Source: Rhodanobacter sp. Root480 (GTDB lineage Bacteria; Pseudomonadota; Gammaproteobacteria; Xanthomonadales; Rhodanobacteraceae). Taken from it: a stretch of 64,000 nucleotides of DNA. Positions 1-10,595 of this stretch are shown piece after piece (the first letter of the stretch is position 1; every line of letters begins with the position of its first letter). The stretch is taken from the NCBI RefSeq assembly GCF_001426645.1, contig NZ_LMEX01000002.1:516322-580321 (forward strand), read 5' to 3'. Under the pieces are notes generated by a model. That model was not told where the DNA came from and searched no databases. It was given only the letters and a program-made list of their open reading frames with translations. The position numbers were made by a program, and so were the translations under genes.

Positions 1-726
1 ATGCGCCAGATGCACGCGGATCTGGTGCGTGCGCCCGGTTTCCAGCTGGCACTGCACCAGGCTGTGGGCGCGGAAGCGTTCGCGCAGGCGGTAGTGGGTG
101 ACCGCGCGCTTGCCGTCCTCCTCGTCGCGCACGGCCTGGCGCAGGCGGTCGCCCATGCTGCGACCGATGGGTTCATCGACCGTGCCGCCGGCCACCATCG
201 TGCCCAGCACCACCGCCTCGTACTGGCGCTCCACTTCGTGCCGCGACAGCAGGTCGACCAGTGCCGTGTACGTAGGCAGCGTGCGCGCCACCACCATCAG
301 GCCGGAGGTGTCCTTGTCCAGCCGGTGCACGATGCCCGCACGGGGCAGTTCGGCCAGCTTGGGATCGCGGAACAGCAACGCGTTGAGCAGGGTGCCCGCC
401 GGATTGCCGGCGCCCGGGTGTACCACCAGGCCCGCCGGCTTGTTCAGCACCAGCAGGTGGTCGTCCTCGTGCACGATGTCCAGCGCGATGTCTTCCGGCG
501 CGCTGGTGACCTCGTTCTCCAGCTCCGCCTGCAGCACCACCTGCTCGCCACCGCGCAGCAACTGGCGCGGCGGCACCTGGGCGCCGTCGAGCGTCACCGC
601 GCCGGACTTGATCCAGCCGCTGAGACGCGAGCGCGAATAATCGGGGAACATCTCGGCCAAAGCCTGGTCGAACCTGCGTCCTGCGGCGGTCAATGGCACC
701 GCCGCTTCCTGCCTGATGGTGGTCAC
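1..726 (-). CDS. rluD: Ribosomal large subunit pseudouridine synthase D, 3' end beyond window
   Basis: RluD makes pseudouridines 1911, 1915 and 1917 in helix 69 of 23S rRNA. The visible 242 codons show an N-terminal S4-like RNA-binding segment (about residues 15-75: [17 protein letters not shown]) and the catalytic motif [16 protein letters not shown], whose Asp is the catalytic residue, then a conserved C-terminal HQIRVHLAH at the window edge. The C-terminus lies outside the window. I chose GTG at 726 because an in-frame stop lies at 775-777 and no ATG lies between. The gene diverges from bamD, with only about 70 bp between them; rluD beside bamD is a conserved arrangement in gammaproteobacteria. 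The paralogues RluC and RluA are less likely given this neighbour. Confidence 0.93.
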   Translation of the reverse strand, partial: MTTIRQEAAVPLTAAGRRFDQALAEMFPDYSRSRLSGWIKSGAVTLDGAQVPPRQLLRGGEQVVLQAELENEVTSAPEDIALDIVHEDDHLLVLNKPAGLVVHPGAGNPAGTLLNALLFRDPKLAELPRAGIVHRLDKDTSGLMVVARTLPTYTALVDLLSRHEVERQYEAVVLGTMVAGGTVDEPIGRSMGDRLRQAVRDEEDGKRAVTHYRLRERFRAHSLVQCQLETGRTHQIRVHLAH

Positions 727-796
727 GCCGGGCTCCGCGAGGCCGGGCCGGTTTCCGCTATCATGCCTTTTCGATCAAACATCTGAATTCTTTCCC

Positions 797-1651
797 ATGC
801 GCGTAATGAAGTTGCCGAAGTTCGACTTGCCTGTCCTGAAGGGGCTCGTCGTGATCGCCGTGGTCGTGTCGCTGAGCGCCTGCTCCATATTCCGGAACAA
901 GCATGACTCGCTCGACACGATGCCGGTGGACGCGCTGTACAACAAGGCGCACGTCTCGCTGGAGAAATCCGATTACGCCGCCGCCGGCAAGGCCTTCCAG
1001 CGCCTGATCGCACGCTTCCCCTCGGGTGAGTACAACGAACAGGCGCAGCTCGAACTGGCCTATGCGCAGTACAAGGCCAACCGGCCCGACGACGGGCTTT
1101 CGACGGTGAACCGGTTCATCAAGACGTATCCGACCAACAAGCACGTCGATTATGCCTACTACCTGCGCGGCCTGATCAATTTCGATCGCACCAGTGGCGC
1201 GATCGAGCGCCTGCTCAAGCGCAGCGACCAGCAGTCGCGGCGCGACCAAGCTTACAACCTGCAGGCGTTCGACGATTTCTCCGAGCTGGCGCGCCGCTTC
1301 CCGGACAGCGCCTACACCGCCGATGCGCGCCAGCGGATGATCTACCTGCGCAACGTGCTGGCCCAGTACGAGATCAACGTGGCCGAGTTCTACCTGCGCA
1401 ACAAGGCTTATGTGGCCTCGGCCGATCGTGCCCAGTACGTGATCGAGCATTACCAGCAGGCACCACAGACCGGCGACGCGCTGGCCATCCTCAGCCGCAG
1501 CTACCTGTCGATGGACCAGAAGGACCAGGCCGAGCAGGTGCGCAAGGTGCTGGCGCTGAACTATCCCGATCATCCGTATCTGGACGACCCCAAGTGGCCG
1601 CACCCGCCGTCCACCTTGCGCAAGATGGTGCCGTTTTCGGGGCATCATTGA
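797..1651 (+). CDS. bamD: Outer membrane assembly lipoprotein BamD
   Basis: Lipoprotein subunit of the BAM complex, which folds beta-barrel proteins into the outer membrane; it binds BamA and substrates in the periplasm. The 284-residue product has an N-terminal hydrophobic segment ending in the lipobox LSAC (Cys about residue 26), then tandem TPR repeats (DALYNKAHVSLEKSDYAAAG, EQAQLELAYAQYKANRPDDG and similar). Length fits the family. The frame is open from 716, but ATG 797 puts the start directly before MKLPKF and the signal peptide. It diverges from rluD and is followed by a strong intrinsic terminator. Substrates here would include LptD (58.0 kb) and the TonB receptors of this window. Confidence 0.96.
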   Translation: MRVMKLPKFDLPVLKGLVVIAVVVSLSACSIFRNKHDSLDTMPVDALYNKAHVSLEKSDYAAAGKAFQRLIARFPSGEYNEQAQLELAYAQYKANRPDDGLSTVNRFIKTYPTNKHVDYAYYLRGLINFDRTSGAIERLLKRSDQQSRRDQAYNLQAFDDFSELARRFPDSAYTADARQRMIYLRNVLAQYEINVAEFYLRNKAYVASADRAQYVIEHYQQAPQTGDALAILSRSYLSMDQKDQAEQVRKVLALNYPDHPYLDDPKWPHPPSTLRKMVPFSGHH

Positions 1652-1670
1652 GGGAGCGGTTGGGTGAAGG

Positions 1671-1700
1671 AAAAAAACCGGCGTTGAGCCGGTTTTTTTT
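1671..1700. terminator. Bidirectional intrinsic terminator between bamD and nadE
   Basis: An ACCGGC/GCCGGT stem with a GTTGA-like loop is flanked by seven A on the left and eight T on the right. It can therefore end transcription from bamD (rightward) and from nadE (leftward), which converge here. Confidence 0.9.
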
Positions 1701-1802
1701 GTGTCGGGTGCGGGGAGAGGGGGCGATGGCGGTGGGCGGGATCGCTCCATAGGCATGATCGCAGTCGTCAGCGGTGAGGATGAATGGATTGCGGAGGATT
1801 TA

Positions 1803-3494
1803 TCACTTCCATCCGGAAGTGATGGGATACCTCCGCTCCCTTCCGAACGCCCGCGTGGTCACCCGCGGCCCCGGCGCGGACTGGCGGCGCTTGAACTCGT
1901 TGGCCAGCACCAGGCGCACCACACGGTGCACGGTGTCGGCGTCGAAACCCTGCGCCACGATCTCCGCCTGCGATTGCTCGCGTTCGATGAAGCGGTTGAG
2001 AATGCCATCCAGTTCGTCGTACGCAGGCAGCGAATCCTGATCGGTCTGGTTGTCGCGCAGTTCGGCCGATGGTGGGCGGTCGATGACTTCTTCCGGGATT
2101 GGGGATTCGGGATTTGAGATTCGTGAAAGGCCGCCGTCTGGCGAGGATTCGCTCTGCCGAATCCCGAATCCCCAATCCCCAATCCCGGCCTTGTTACGCC
2201 AGCGCGCCAACCGGTACACCACCGTCTTGTACACGTCCTTCAGAGGCGCATACGCGCCGCACATGTCGCCATAAAGCGTGGCGTAACCCACGGCCATCTC
2301 GCTCTTGTTGCCGGTGGCCAGCAGCAGTTGGCGGTGCTTGTTGGACAGCGCCATCAGCATCACGCCACGGGTGCGTGATTGCAGGTTTTCCTCGGTGGTG
2401 TCGGCCGCCTTGCCAGCGAACGCCGGGGTCAGCGCATCCACGAAGGCTTCGTACGTGGCCTCGATCGAGATCACGTGATATGCCACGCCCAGCCGTTCGG
2501 CCTGCACCCGCGCACCGTCCAGCGACAACTGCGAGGTGTAGCGCGTGGGCATCATCACCGCGGTGACGCGATCGGCGCCCAGCGCATCCACCGCCAGCGC
2601 CAGGGTCAGCGCGGAATCGATGCCGCCGGACAGGCCCAGCAGCACGCCGGGGAAGCCGTTCTTGTCGATGTAGTCGCGAATGCCGCGCACCAGCGCGTGA
2701 TACAGCGTGGCGTCGGCGCTGGGGTCAGCGGCGAGCGGCCAGTCCTGCGCGGCCAGCATGCGCGTTTCGGTGTCGAACTCCGCCCACAGCAAGGCATCCA
2801 CGAATGCTGGCGCCCGCGCAGCGATGGAGCCGTCGCCATTGACCAGGATCGAGGCGCCGTCGTAGACCACTTCGTCCTGGCCGCCGACCAGATTGAGATA
2901 GGCGATCGCGCAGCCGGTCTCCCGCGCGCGCGCCACCAGCACGGCCTCGCGCTCGGCCTGCTTGGCGTCGTCCCACGGCGAGGCATTGATCACCAGCAGC
3001 AATTGCGCACCGGCCGCCGCCGCCTGCGCGGCCGGTTCGCTGCGCCAGACGTCCTCGCAGATCAACAGACCCACGGTGACACCATCGATCACCGCCGTGG
3101 CGGTTTCGTGGCCGGGCTGGAAATAGCGCATGTCGTCGAACACGCCGTAGTTCGGCAACGCCTGCTTGTGCGCCGTCACCTCGATGCGGCCTTGGCGCAG
3201 CAGGCTGGCGGCATTGAACACTTCGCCTTCGCTGTGCGGATGCCCGACCAGCACGGCGACGTCAGCGGAACCCGCGGCCAGCACCGCCAGTTCGCTCTGG
3301 CAGGCCGCCAGGAAACTGGGACGCAGCAACAGATCCTCGGGCGGATAGCCGCTCAGCGTCAGCTCCGGAAACGCCACCAGCGCCGCGCCGCCCGCCGCGG
3401 CCTCGGCGGCGAGCTGGCGCACGCGATTCGCGTTGGCAGCCACCGCGCCGACCGGGAAATCCTGCTGGGCCAATGCCAGACGCAACTTTGCCAT
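1803..3494 (-). CDS. nadE: Glutamine-dependent NAD+ synthetase with in-frame repeat insertion
   Basis: Amidates deamido-NAD+ to NAD+ in the cytoplasm, taking ammonia from glutamine. Residues 1-260 are a CN-hydrolase (glutaminase) domain with the Glu-Lys-Cys triad in FPELTLSGYPPEDLL, TAHKQALPNYGVFDD and GLLICEDVW. Residues about 285-563 are the synthetase domain with the PP-loop GLSGGIDSALT, then LLATGNKSEMAVGYATLYGD. The family block VIDRPPSAELRDNQTDQDSL is present, but before it, between RLARWRN and IPEEVIDRPP, sit about 32 extra residues (roughly 436-467) encoded by a palindromic intergenic-type repeat (see 2094-2189). The frame stays open, so the enzyme is probably made as a 563-residue protein. 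It lies downstream of sucCD on the same strand. Confidence 0.93.
   Translation of the reverse strand: MAKLRLALAQQDFPVGAVAANANRVRQLAAEAAAGGAALVAFPELTLSGYPPEDLLLRPSFLAACQSELAVLAAGSADVAVLVGHPHSEGEVFNAASLLRQGRIEVTAHKQALPNYGVFDDMRYFQPGHETATAVIDGVTVGLLICEDVWRSEPAAQAAAAGAQLLLVINASPWDDAKQAEREAVLVARARETGCAIAYLNLVGGQDEVVYDGASILVNGDGSIAARAPAFVDALLWAEFDTETRMLAAQDWPLAADPSADATLYHALVRGIRDYIDKNGFPGVLLGLSGGIDSALTLALAVDALGADRVTAVMMPTRYTSQLSLDGARVQAERLGVAYHVISIEATYEAFVDALTPAFAGKAADTTEENLQSRTRGVMLMALSNKHRQLLLATGNKSEMAVGYATLYGDMCGAYAPLKDVYKTVVYRLARWRNKAGIGDWGFGIRQSESSPDGGLSRISNPESPIPEEVIDRPPSAELRDNQTDQDSLPAYDELDGILNRFIEREQSQAEIVAQGFDADTVHRVVRLVLANEFKRRQSAPGPRVTTRAFGRERRYPITSGWK
2094..2189. repeat. Palindromic GGGATT-type repeat inserted in nadE
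   Basis: The left arm is built from GGGATT / GGGGATTCGGGATT units (about 2096-2117). The right arm holds the inverse, AATCCCGAATCCCC (about 2160-2173), followed by another CAATCCC copy. The middle of about 40 bp is unrelated. Elements of this kind normally lie between genes in Xanthomonadales (from general knowledge of the order); here it lies within the coding frame of nadE and is read through without a stop. Confidence 0.85.
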
Positions 3495-3750
3495 GGCGAA
3501 AAACGTTTCCGGAAAAATGGACGGCCATGGTAATCCATAGCGTTGGTCAAGAACCTTAGCGCAGCTGCGGGATGCCGCGATCGGCCGTCCAAATGGCTGC
3601 GGCCCAGCATGCCAAGAGCGCCCTCATCCGCCCTGTCGGGCACCTTATCCCGCGAGCGGGAGAAGGGAATGGTCGTGAGCCTTTCAACCGTGCCGGGAAA
3701 CAAAAGGCCGCGCAATGCGCGGCCTTTCATCAACAACGTGCCATCACGGC
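3495..3750. other. Intergenic region with half-copy of a REP-like repeat
   Basis: This gap separates sucD (ending at 3751) from nadE. At about 3605-3667 it carries AGAGCGCCCTCATCCGCCC and then a palindrome CCCGCGAGCGGG. This matches the right half of the larger repeats that flank iolA at 37.2 and 38.9 kb. The sucCD terminator lies at 3703-3727. No coding sequence is supported. Confidence 0.75.
3703..3727 (-). terminator. Intrinsic terminator of sucC-sucD
   Basis: A perfect 11-bp stem AAAGGCCGCGC / GCGCGGCCTTT with a 3-nt loop lies 24 bp after the sucD stop. On the minus strand it is followed by TTGTTT. Confidence 0.85.
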
Positions 3751-4623
3751 TTACTTCATCAGCTTGGCGAGCGCCTTGCCCAGGTCGGCCGGCGACTTCA
3801 CCGTGGTGACGCCGGCCTTCTCCAGCGCGGCGAACTTCGCTGCGGCGGTGCCCTTGCCGCCGGAGATGATCGCGCCGGCGTGGCCCATGCGCTTGCCCGG
3901 AGGGGCGGAGGCACCGGCGATGAAGGAAACCACCGGCTTCTTCACGTATTCGCCGATGAACTCGGCGGCGTCTTCCTCGGCGCTGCCGCCGATCTCGCCG
4001 ACCATGATGATGCCTTCGGTCTGCGGGTCGTCCTGGAACAGCTTCAGGCAGTCGATGAAGTTGAGGCCGTTGATCGGGTCGCCGCCGATGCCGATCACCG
4101 TGCTCTGGCCGAGGCCTTCGTTGGTGGTCTGGAACACCGCTTCATAGGTGAGCGTGCCGGAGCGCGAAACCACGCCGACCTTGCCCTTCTGGTGGATGTG
4201 GCCGGGCATGATGCCGATCTTGCATTCGCCGGGGGTGATGATGCCGGGGCAGTTCGGCCCGATCAGCACCACTTCCGGATGCTGGGCCAGCACGTTCTTC
4301 ACGCGCAGCATGTCCAGCACGGGGATGCCTTCGGTGATCGCCACGATGGTCTTGATGCCGGCGTCGATCGCTTCGAGGATGGAATCGGCCGCGAACGGCG
4401 GCGGCACGAAGATCACCGACGCGTCGGCGCCGGTTTCCAGCACGGCTTCGGCCACTTCGTTGTAGACCGGCAGGCCGATGTGCTCGGAGCCGCCCTTGCC
4501 CGGGGTCACGCCGCCGACGATCTGGGTGCCGTAATCAAGGCACTGCTGCGCATGGAAGGTGCCCTGCTGGCCGGTGAAGCCCTGCACGATCACCTTGGTG
4601 TTCTTGTTGACGAGTACGCTCAT
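3751..4623 (-). CDS. sucD: Succinyl-CoA synthetase alpha subunit
   Basis: Alpha subunit of the TCA-cycle enzyme that converts succinyl-CoA to succinate with nucleotide triphosphate formation. The 290-residue product has an N-terminal CoA-binding Rossmann domain ([28 protein letters not shown]) and the ligase domain with the phosphohistidine loop [17 protein letters not shown] (His about 249) and [20 protein letters not shown]. Length is standard. It starts 14 bp after sucC on the same strand and is followed by an intrinsic terminator. sucCD next to pilSR is an arrangement I recall from Xanthomonas and relatives. Confidence 0.98.
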   Translation of the reverse strand: MSVLVNKNTKVIVQGFTGQQGTFHAQQCLDYGTQIVGGVTPGKGGSEHIGLPVYNEVAEAVLETGADASVIFVPPPFAADSILEAIDAGIKTIVAITEGIPVLDMLRVKNVLAQHPEVVLIGPNCPGIITPGECKIGIMPGHIHQKGKVGVVSRSGTLTYEAVFQTTNEGLGQSTVIGIGGDPINGLNFIDCLKLFQDDPQTEGIIMVGEIGGSAEEDAAEFIGEYVKKPVVSFIAGASAPPGKRMGHAGAIISGGKGTAAAKFAALEKAGVTTVKSPADLGKALAKLMK

Positions 4624-4637
4624 GTTTCGATTGCTCC

Positions 4638-5801
<1,164 letters not shown>

Positions 5802-6005
5802 TCGATACCTCGAGCGAACGGGGGAACATGGTGGCCGCACACGGTGCGGCGGCGTGGGTCACGAAGGCGGAAAGCGGGAAGATCGATGCCGTTGAAACGG
5901 GCAAAATCCACGCGATTCGGCCCGCCATTTTCGCGGATGGGGGCCGCAATGGAAAGAGCCAGCCCCCAAAGCGCGGCCTGCGCGGCGCGAAAGCCCCGGC
6001 CAGGC

Positions 6006-7100
6006 CTAGCCGGCAGGGCTCGTGCCGCCCTCCGCGGCCGGCACGTAAACCGCCCCATCCGCCCGCAAGGTGCGCACGGGCACCGCGAAGGTCAGTTCAA
6101 GCGCTTCCAGCCGTTGCATCAATGCCAGGTTGATGCCCTGCTGGATATCCATGTAGACGTTGTAGTCGGGGCTTTGCACGATGTGCACCACCTCGAAATC
6201 CAGCGAACTGGGGCCGAATCGCTGGAAGTGGGCCCGGTCCAGCCGGGTATTTTCCACGGCGCCGACGATATCGCGCACCGCCTCGACCACCTGCTCGACC
6301 TTGCCGCGCGGCGTGTCGATCGGCAAACCGAAGCCGAACACGATGCGCCGCGTCTGCATGCGGCTGTAGTTGCGGATGGTCTGATCCAGCAGCATCGAGT
6401 TGCTGATGCTGATCTCCTCGCCGCTGAGCGATCGGATGCGGGTGGTCTTGATGCCCACGTGCGCGATCGTGCCCAGGAAATCGCCGAACTGGATGAATTC
6501 GCCGATCTCGAACGGCTTGTCCAGGCCGATCGCCAGCGAGGCGAACAGATCCTTCAGCACGTTCTGCAAACCCAGCGCCACCGCTATGCCGCCAATGCCC
6601 AGGCTGGCCACGAACGCGGTCACGTTGACGCCCACGTTGTCCAGCACCGCCAGCAGCAGCAACGCCCACACCATGGTGCGCGCAAACCAGCTCAGCATCG
6701 TCATCACGACCGGGTTGCCCGCGCCTGTGCCGGTACGGCGGAGGCTGCTGGCCGTCCATGCGCTGATCGCATGGCTGGCCCACAGCCCCACCTGCAAACC
6801 GACGACGAGAAACATCAGGCTGTCGAGCCAGCGCGCCACCTGTGGCGACGGCTGCAGCACATGCAGCCCGATCAGTACGAAAAGCAGGAAAAGCAGGGTG
6901 GCGCTGGTCAGTTTGAGTACCGAGGCCATGATCGTCAGCGCGGCGCTGCCGGTGCGCTCGGCCAGTTTGCGCAAGCGGGTCGACACCACGCGCAACACGC
7001 CGCGAGTCAGCAGGAAGCCACCCAGCGTCACCAGCGCGGCATAGGCCCAGCGCAATACCGGGATGTGGAAAAACTGATGCCCTGAAAGCCAGTCATGCAT
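6006..7100 (-). CDS. MscS-family mechanosensitive channel protein
   Basis: Probably an inner-membrane small-conductance channel that releases solutes on osmotic downshock. Of the 364 residues, the N-terminal 200 hold four or five hydrophobic segments. The pore helix region GGIAVALGLQNVLKDLFASL resembles the glycine/alanine-rich MscS TM3. The soluble beta domain follows (KPFEIGEFIQFGDFLGTIAHV, RSLSGEEISISNSMLL) and then the alpha/beta C-terminal domain. The extra N-terminal helices place it with the medium-length YbdG/YnaI-like group rather than with minimal MscS, so no symbol is given. It is separated from sucC by about 200 bp and diverges from pilS. Confidence 0.88.
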   Translation of the reverse strand: MHDWLSGHQFFHIPVLRWAYAALVTLGGFLLTRGVLRVVSTRLRKLAERTGSAALTIMASVLKLTSATLLFLLFVLIGLHVLQPSPQVARWLDSLMFLVVGLQVGLWASHAISAWTASSLRRTGTGAGNPVVMTMLSWFARTMVWALLLLAVLDNVGVNVTAFVASLGIGGIAVALGLQNVLKDLFASLAIGLDKPFEIGEFIQFGDFLGTIAHVGIKTTRIRSLSGEEISISNSMLLDQTIRNYSRMQTRRIVFGFGLPIDTPRGKVEQVVEAVRDIVGAVENTRLDRAHFQRFGPSSLDFEVVHIVQSPDYNVYMDIQQGINLALMQRLEALELTFAVPVRTLRADGAVYVPAAEGGTSPAG

Positions 7101-7314
7101 GGCGTTCTACCTTGTTCGGGGAGAGGGGGCGGAGCAGCCGGATCAATCACGGCATGCGGTTGCGCAGACGGCCATGCTCGCAAATGCCCGCGCATGGCTC
7201 AACCCGCGACGCGGCAGCTGGCGCCTGCCAGTGCATCGAAAAACCGTGTTCCACGCACTGCGCGCCTGGCGCGCGCCGCTTATACTCGCGCAACTGCCAC
7301 GGAGTGCCTTGCGA

Positions 7315-8964
7315 ATGTCCAGCACGTCACTTTTGCCCGCCTCCAGCGGACCCGCCACGACGTTCTACAACGAACTTACCTTTCTCAACGTTTTCCGCCT
7401 GGTCCAGGCGCTGGTCTACATGGGCTTGGCCTTCAGCCCCACGGGACTGGGCTGGCCCAGCGTGCCCGACCCCGCCTTCGCCCACCACGTGGCCGAGGCC
7501 TATCTGCTGTTCGCGCTGGTGTCGCTGCTGCTGAACCGGCGCAGCATGCCGCATGCCCGGCTCGCGGTTTCAGTGGCGCTGGTGGTGGATATCGGCGGTG
7601 CGCTGCTGGCGATCACCGCGATGCGCGAAGCCCACATCGGCATCGCCATGATGCTGGCAGTGAACCTCAGCGCGGGCGCGCTGATCCTGCCGCTGCGCCT
7701 GTCCAGCTTTTTCGCGGCGCTGGCCACGCTGGGCACCCTCGGCCACACCTTGCTGGACACCAGCTCCGCGGGTGCCGGCGACCGCGACCTGCTGGAAGCG
7801 GCACTGTTCGGCCTGGCCTACTTCGCCACCACCACGCTGTGCCACGTGCTGGGCCGGCAACTGCGCGCCACCGAGGCATTGGCCGAGCAGCGCAGCACCG
7901 ACCTGGCCAACCTGGCGCAGGTCAACGAGCTGATCATCCGCCGCATGAAAACCGGCGTGCTGCTGGTGGACGACGCCAACCGCATCCACCAGATCAACGA
8001 ATCGGCCTGGATGCTGATGGGCAACCCCGGCGCCGACCAGCGCGACCTGGGCCAGCTGGCGCCGGAACTGTCGCGCCGCCTGTATCACTGGATGACCTCG
8101 GGCAAGCTGGACGAAACCGCCACCCAGCTGGCCGACGGCGTGCCCGAGGTGGTGCCGCGTTTCTCGCGCCTGGCGCCGAACGACGACTCCCACGTACTGA
8201 TCTTCCTGGACGACACTTCGCTGCTGTCGCGCCGCGCCGAAGAGCTCACGCTGACCTCGCTGGGCCGGCTATCCGCCTCCATCGCGCACGAGATCCGCAA
8301 CCCGCTGGCGGCCATCCGCTACTCCGCGCAGCTGCTGGCCGAATCGAAAAGCATGGACAGCACCGACCAGCGCATGGTCGAGATCATCAACAACCATTGC
8401 ATCCGCCTCAACGAGATCATCGAGAACATCCTGCAGCTGTCCCGGCGCGAACGCTCGCGGCCGGAAACGCTGGACCTGGGCCACTGGGCGCAGTCGTTCG
8501 TGGAGGAATACAAGCAAGGCAACGACATCGGCGCCGACACGCTGCGCGCAGTCACCAACAGCGATGTCGAGGTCGCCGCCGTGGCCGACCCGCAGCAACT
8601 GCAGCAGGTGATCTGGAACCTGGTGCAGAACGCGCTGCGCTATGGCCGCATGCCCGGCCAGGCGGCGCGGGTGCTGGTGGTGGCGCGTCGTGGCGAACAT
8701 GGCGTGCCCATCCTCGAAGTGATCGATCGCGGCCCCGGCATCGCGCCGAAAGTGGCCGCGCAGATTTTCGAGCCGTTCTACACCACCCACGAATACGGCA
8801 CCGGCCTGGGCCTGTACCTGGCCCGGCAGATGAGCGACGCCAACCAGGCCGCGCTGGAATACGTGCGCGTACCCGGCGGCGGCAGCTGTTTCCGGCTGGT
8901 GCTGACGCCGCCGGCGCGCAATCCGGCCGACGCGGAGGTAGCCGATCGCGCCGCCACGCGTTGA
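7315..8964 (+). CDS. pilS: PilS-type sensor histidine kinase
   Basis: Membrane sensor of the two-component system that controls type IV pilin transcription. The 549-residue product has about six hydrophobic helices in the first 180 residues, a PAS-like region (MKTGVLLVDDANRIHQINES), the phospho-acceptor motif ASIAHEIRNPLAAI (His about 323) and a HATPase domain (QVIWNLVQNALRYG, EVIDRGPGIAP, GTGLGLYLARQM). The frame is open far upstream. ATG 7315 was chosen because GGAG sits about 10 bp before it and the upstream codons do not look coding. It lies 53 bp before pilR, and pilSR next to sucCD supports the name. Confidence 0.9.
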   Translation: MSSTSLLPASSGPATTFYNELTFLNVFRLVQALVYMGLAFSPTGLGWPSVPDPAFAHHVAEAYLLFALVSLLLNRRSMPHARLAVSVALVVDIGGALLAITAMREAHIGIAMMLAVNLSAGALILPLRLSSFFAALATLGTLGHTLLDTSSAGAGDRDLLEAALFGLAYFATTTLCHVLGRQLRATEALAEQRSTDLANLAQVNELIIRRMKTGVLLVDDANRIHQINESAWMLMGNPGADQRDLGQLAPELSRRLYHWMTSGKLDETATQLADGVPEVVPRFSRLAPNDDSHVLIFLDDTSLLSRRAEELTLTSLGRLSASIAHEIRNPLAAIRYSAQLLAESKSMDSTDQRMVEIINNHCIRLNEIIENILQLSRRERSRPETLDLGHWAQSFVEEYKQGNDIGADTLRAVTNSDVEVAAVADPQQLQQVIWNLVQNALRYGRMPGQAARVLVVARRGEHGVPILEVIDRGPGIAPKVAAQIFEPFYTTHEYGTGLGLYLARQMSDANQAALEYVRVPGGGSCFRLVLTPPARNPADAEVADRAATR

Positions 8965-9017
8965 CCTTTCGCCCTGCCCTAGTAACCTGCACAGCACCGT
9001 TGCCAACCAAGAAGCCC

Positions 9018-10409
9018 ATGACTGCACAGACCGTTCTGGTCATCGACGATGAACGCGACATCCGCGAACTGCTGACCATCACGCTGGGCCGGATGGATCT
9101 GCAGGTTGACGCCGTGGGCACCGTCGCCGACGCGCGACGCGCGCTGGCCGAACGCACGTACGACCTCTGCTTCACCGATATGCGCCTGCCCGACGGCAAC
9201 GGCCAGGAGATCATCGAGCTGATCGCCGAAACCTGCCCGGACACACCGGTGGCGATGATTACCGCCTACGGCAACGTCGACGCGGCGGTGACCGCGTTGA
9301 AAGCCGGCGCGTTCGACTTCGTCTCCAAACCGGTGGACATCCAGATGTTGCGCGGCCTGGTACGCACCGCGCTGCGGCTGGCCGAGGAAAAGCGCAACGG
9401 CGGCGGCGCCACCAAGGCCGGCGACTTCGGCTCGCGCCTGATCGGCGACTCGGCGGCGATGCAGCAAGTGCGCACCACCATCGCCAAGCTCGCCCGCAAC
9501 CAGGCGCCGGTCTACATCGCCGGTGAATCGGGCGTGGGCAAGGAGCTGGTGGCGCGACTGATCCACGAGCAAGGCCCCCGCGCGGCCGGCCCGTTCATCC
9601 CGGTCAACTGCGGCGCCATCCCGTCCGAGTTGATGGAGAGCGAGTTCTTCGGCCACCGCAAAGGCAGCTTCACCGGCGCCGGCGCCGACAAGGAAGGCCT
9701 GTTCCAGGCAGCGCAGGGCGGCACCCTGTTCCTCGATGAAGTGGCCGAACTGCCGCTGCACATGCAGGTGAAACTGCTGCGCGCGATCCAGGAAAAAGCA
9801 GTGCGCGCCATCGGCGGTCGCGACGAGATCCCGGTGGACGTGCGCATCCTCTCGGCCACCCACAAGAACCTGGGCCAGCTGGTTGAGCAAGGCCAGTTCC
9901 GCCAGGATCTGTTCTATCGCATCAACGTGATCGAGCTGCGCGTGCCACCGTTGCGCGAGCGTCGCAGCGACGTGCCGCAACTGTCCGGGTTCATCCTGCA
10001 GGCACTGGCCAGCAAGAACGGCGGTGGCGTCGGGCAGCTGTCGGCCGAAGCGAAACAGGCGCTGGAAGCCTATGATTTCCCCGGCAACGTGCGCGAACTG
10101 GAAAACATCCTGGAACGCGCCATGGCCATGTGCGACGGCGAACGCATCGACGCGGCCGACCTGATGCTGCCGCAGCGGACAGCTCGCCCCAGCCCCGAAC
10201 CCGCCGCCGAACCCGCGCTCGGCCAGCCGCCGGCAGCGCCGGCACCGGGCGCCGATGGCGGTCTCGACGACTACATCAGCAACCTGGAACGCACCGCGAT
10301 CATCAAGGCGCTGGAAGAATCCCGCTACAACAAGACCGCCGCCGCCAGAAAGCTCGGCATCACCTTCCGCGCACTGCGCTACAAGCTGAAGAAGCTGGGT
10401 ATCGACTGA
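9018..10409 (+). CDS. pilR: PilR-type sigma-54 response regulator
   Basis: NtrC-family activator that, with sigma-54, would activate pilA. The 463 residues comprise a receiver domain (VLVIDDERD; phospho-Asp in DLCFTDMRLPDG; Lys in FVSKPVD), an AAA+ domain with Walker A GESGVGKELVARLIH and the sigma-54 contact loop as GSFTGA, Walker B GGTLFLDEVAELPL, and a Fis-type helix-turn-helix (NKTAAARKLGITFRALRYKL). The GSFTGA variant and the C-terminal LKKLGID agree with Pseudomonas PilR. A Pro/Ala-rich linker of about 30 residues joins AAA+ and HTH. The start is the only plausible ATG before the receiver. A frame run-on makes pilS and pilR look fused in one reading, but they are separate genes. Confidence 0.94.
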   Translation: MTAQTVLVIDDERDIRELLTITLGRMDLQVDAVGTVADARRALAERTYDLCFTDMRLPDGNGQEIIELIAETCPDTPVAMITAYGNVDAAVTALKAGAFDFVSKPVDIQMLRGLVRTALRLAEEKRNGGGATKAGDFGSRLIGDSAAMQQVRTTIAKLARNQAPVYIAGESGVGKELVARLIHEQGPRAAGPFIPVNCGAIPSELMESEFFGHRKGSFTGAGADKEGLFQAAQGGTLFLDEVAELPLHMQVKLLRAIQEKAVRAIGGRDEIPVDVRILSATHKNLGQLVEQGQFRQDLFYRINVIELRVPPLRERRSDVPQLSGFILQALASKNGGGVGQLSAEAKQALEAYDFPGNVRELENILERAMAMCDGERIDAADLMLPQRTARPSPEPAAEPALGQPPAAPAPGADGGLDDYISNLERTAIIKALEESRYNKTAAARKLGITFRALRYKLKKLGID

Positions 10410-10423
10410 GGCTGGATAACCTT

Positions 10424-10590
10424 CCCTCCTTCTCGTGGAGGATGAGCCAGAACCCGCCATCTGCTTCGCCCCCTCCACTGCTTGCAAGGGAGGGTTGGGG
10501 GTGGGGTTCGCTTTTGATCCTCTCCGCCAGCCCGTACAACCCACTCCCAACCTCCCCCTGCGCGCAGAGGGAGGAGACAAGAGGGCTGCA
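10424..10590. repeat. Intergenic inverted repeat between pilR and a convergent kinase gene
   Basis: The segment holds GGGAGGGTTGGGGGTGGGG (about 10489-10507) and its imperfect inverse CCCACTCCCAACCTCCCC (about 10541-10558), joined by about 33 bp. Outside these are smaller palindromes, CCTCC..GGAGG. It lies between two convergent genes and could fold into a long hairpin that ends both transcripts. No coding sequence is supported. Confidence 0.7.
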
Positions 10591-10595
10591 CTGGC

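Noticed and set aside
2094-2189. Repeat units in nadE as a possible CRISPR fragment.
   Set aside because: The units are short, arranged as one inverted pair and not regularly spaced with unique spacers; no cas genes are present.
7095-10409. A single open frame spanning pilS and pilR that might suggest a fused kinase-regulator.
   Set aside because: The first half is out of frame with the PilS protein and shows no domains. PilS has its own frame and stop at 8964; PilR starts at 9018.
8979-10580. A long minus-strand frame opposite pilR.
   Set aside because: Antisense shadow of a clear sigma-54 regulator; no domain can be seen.
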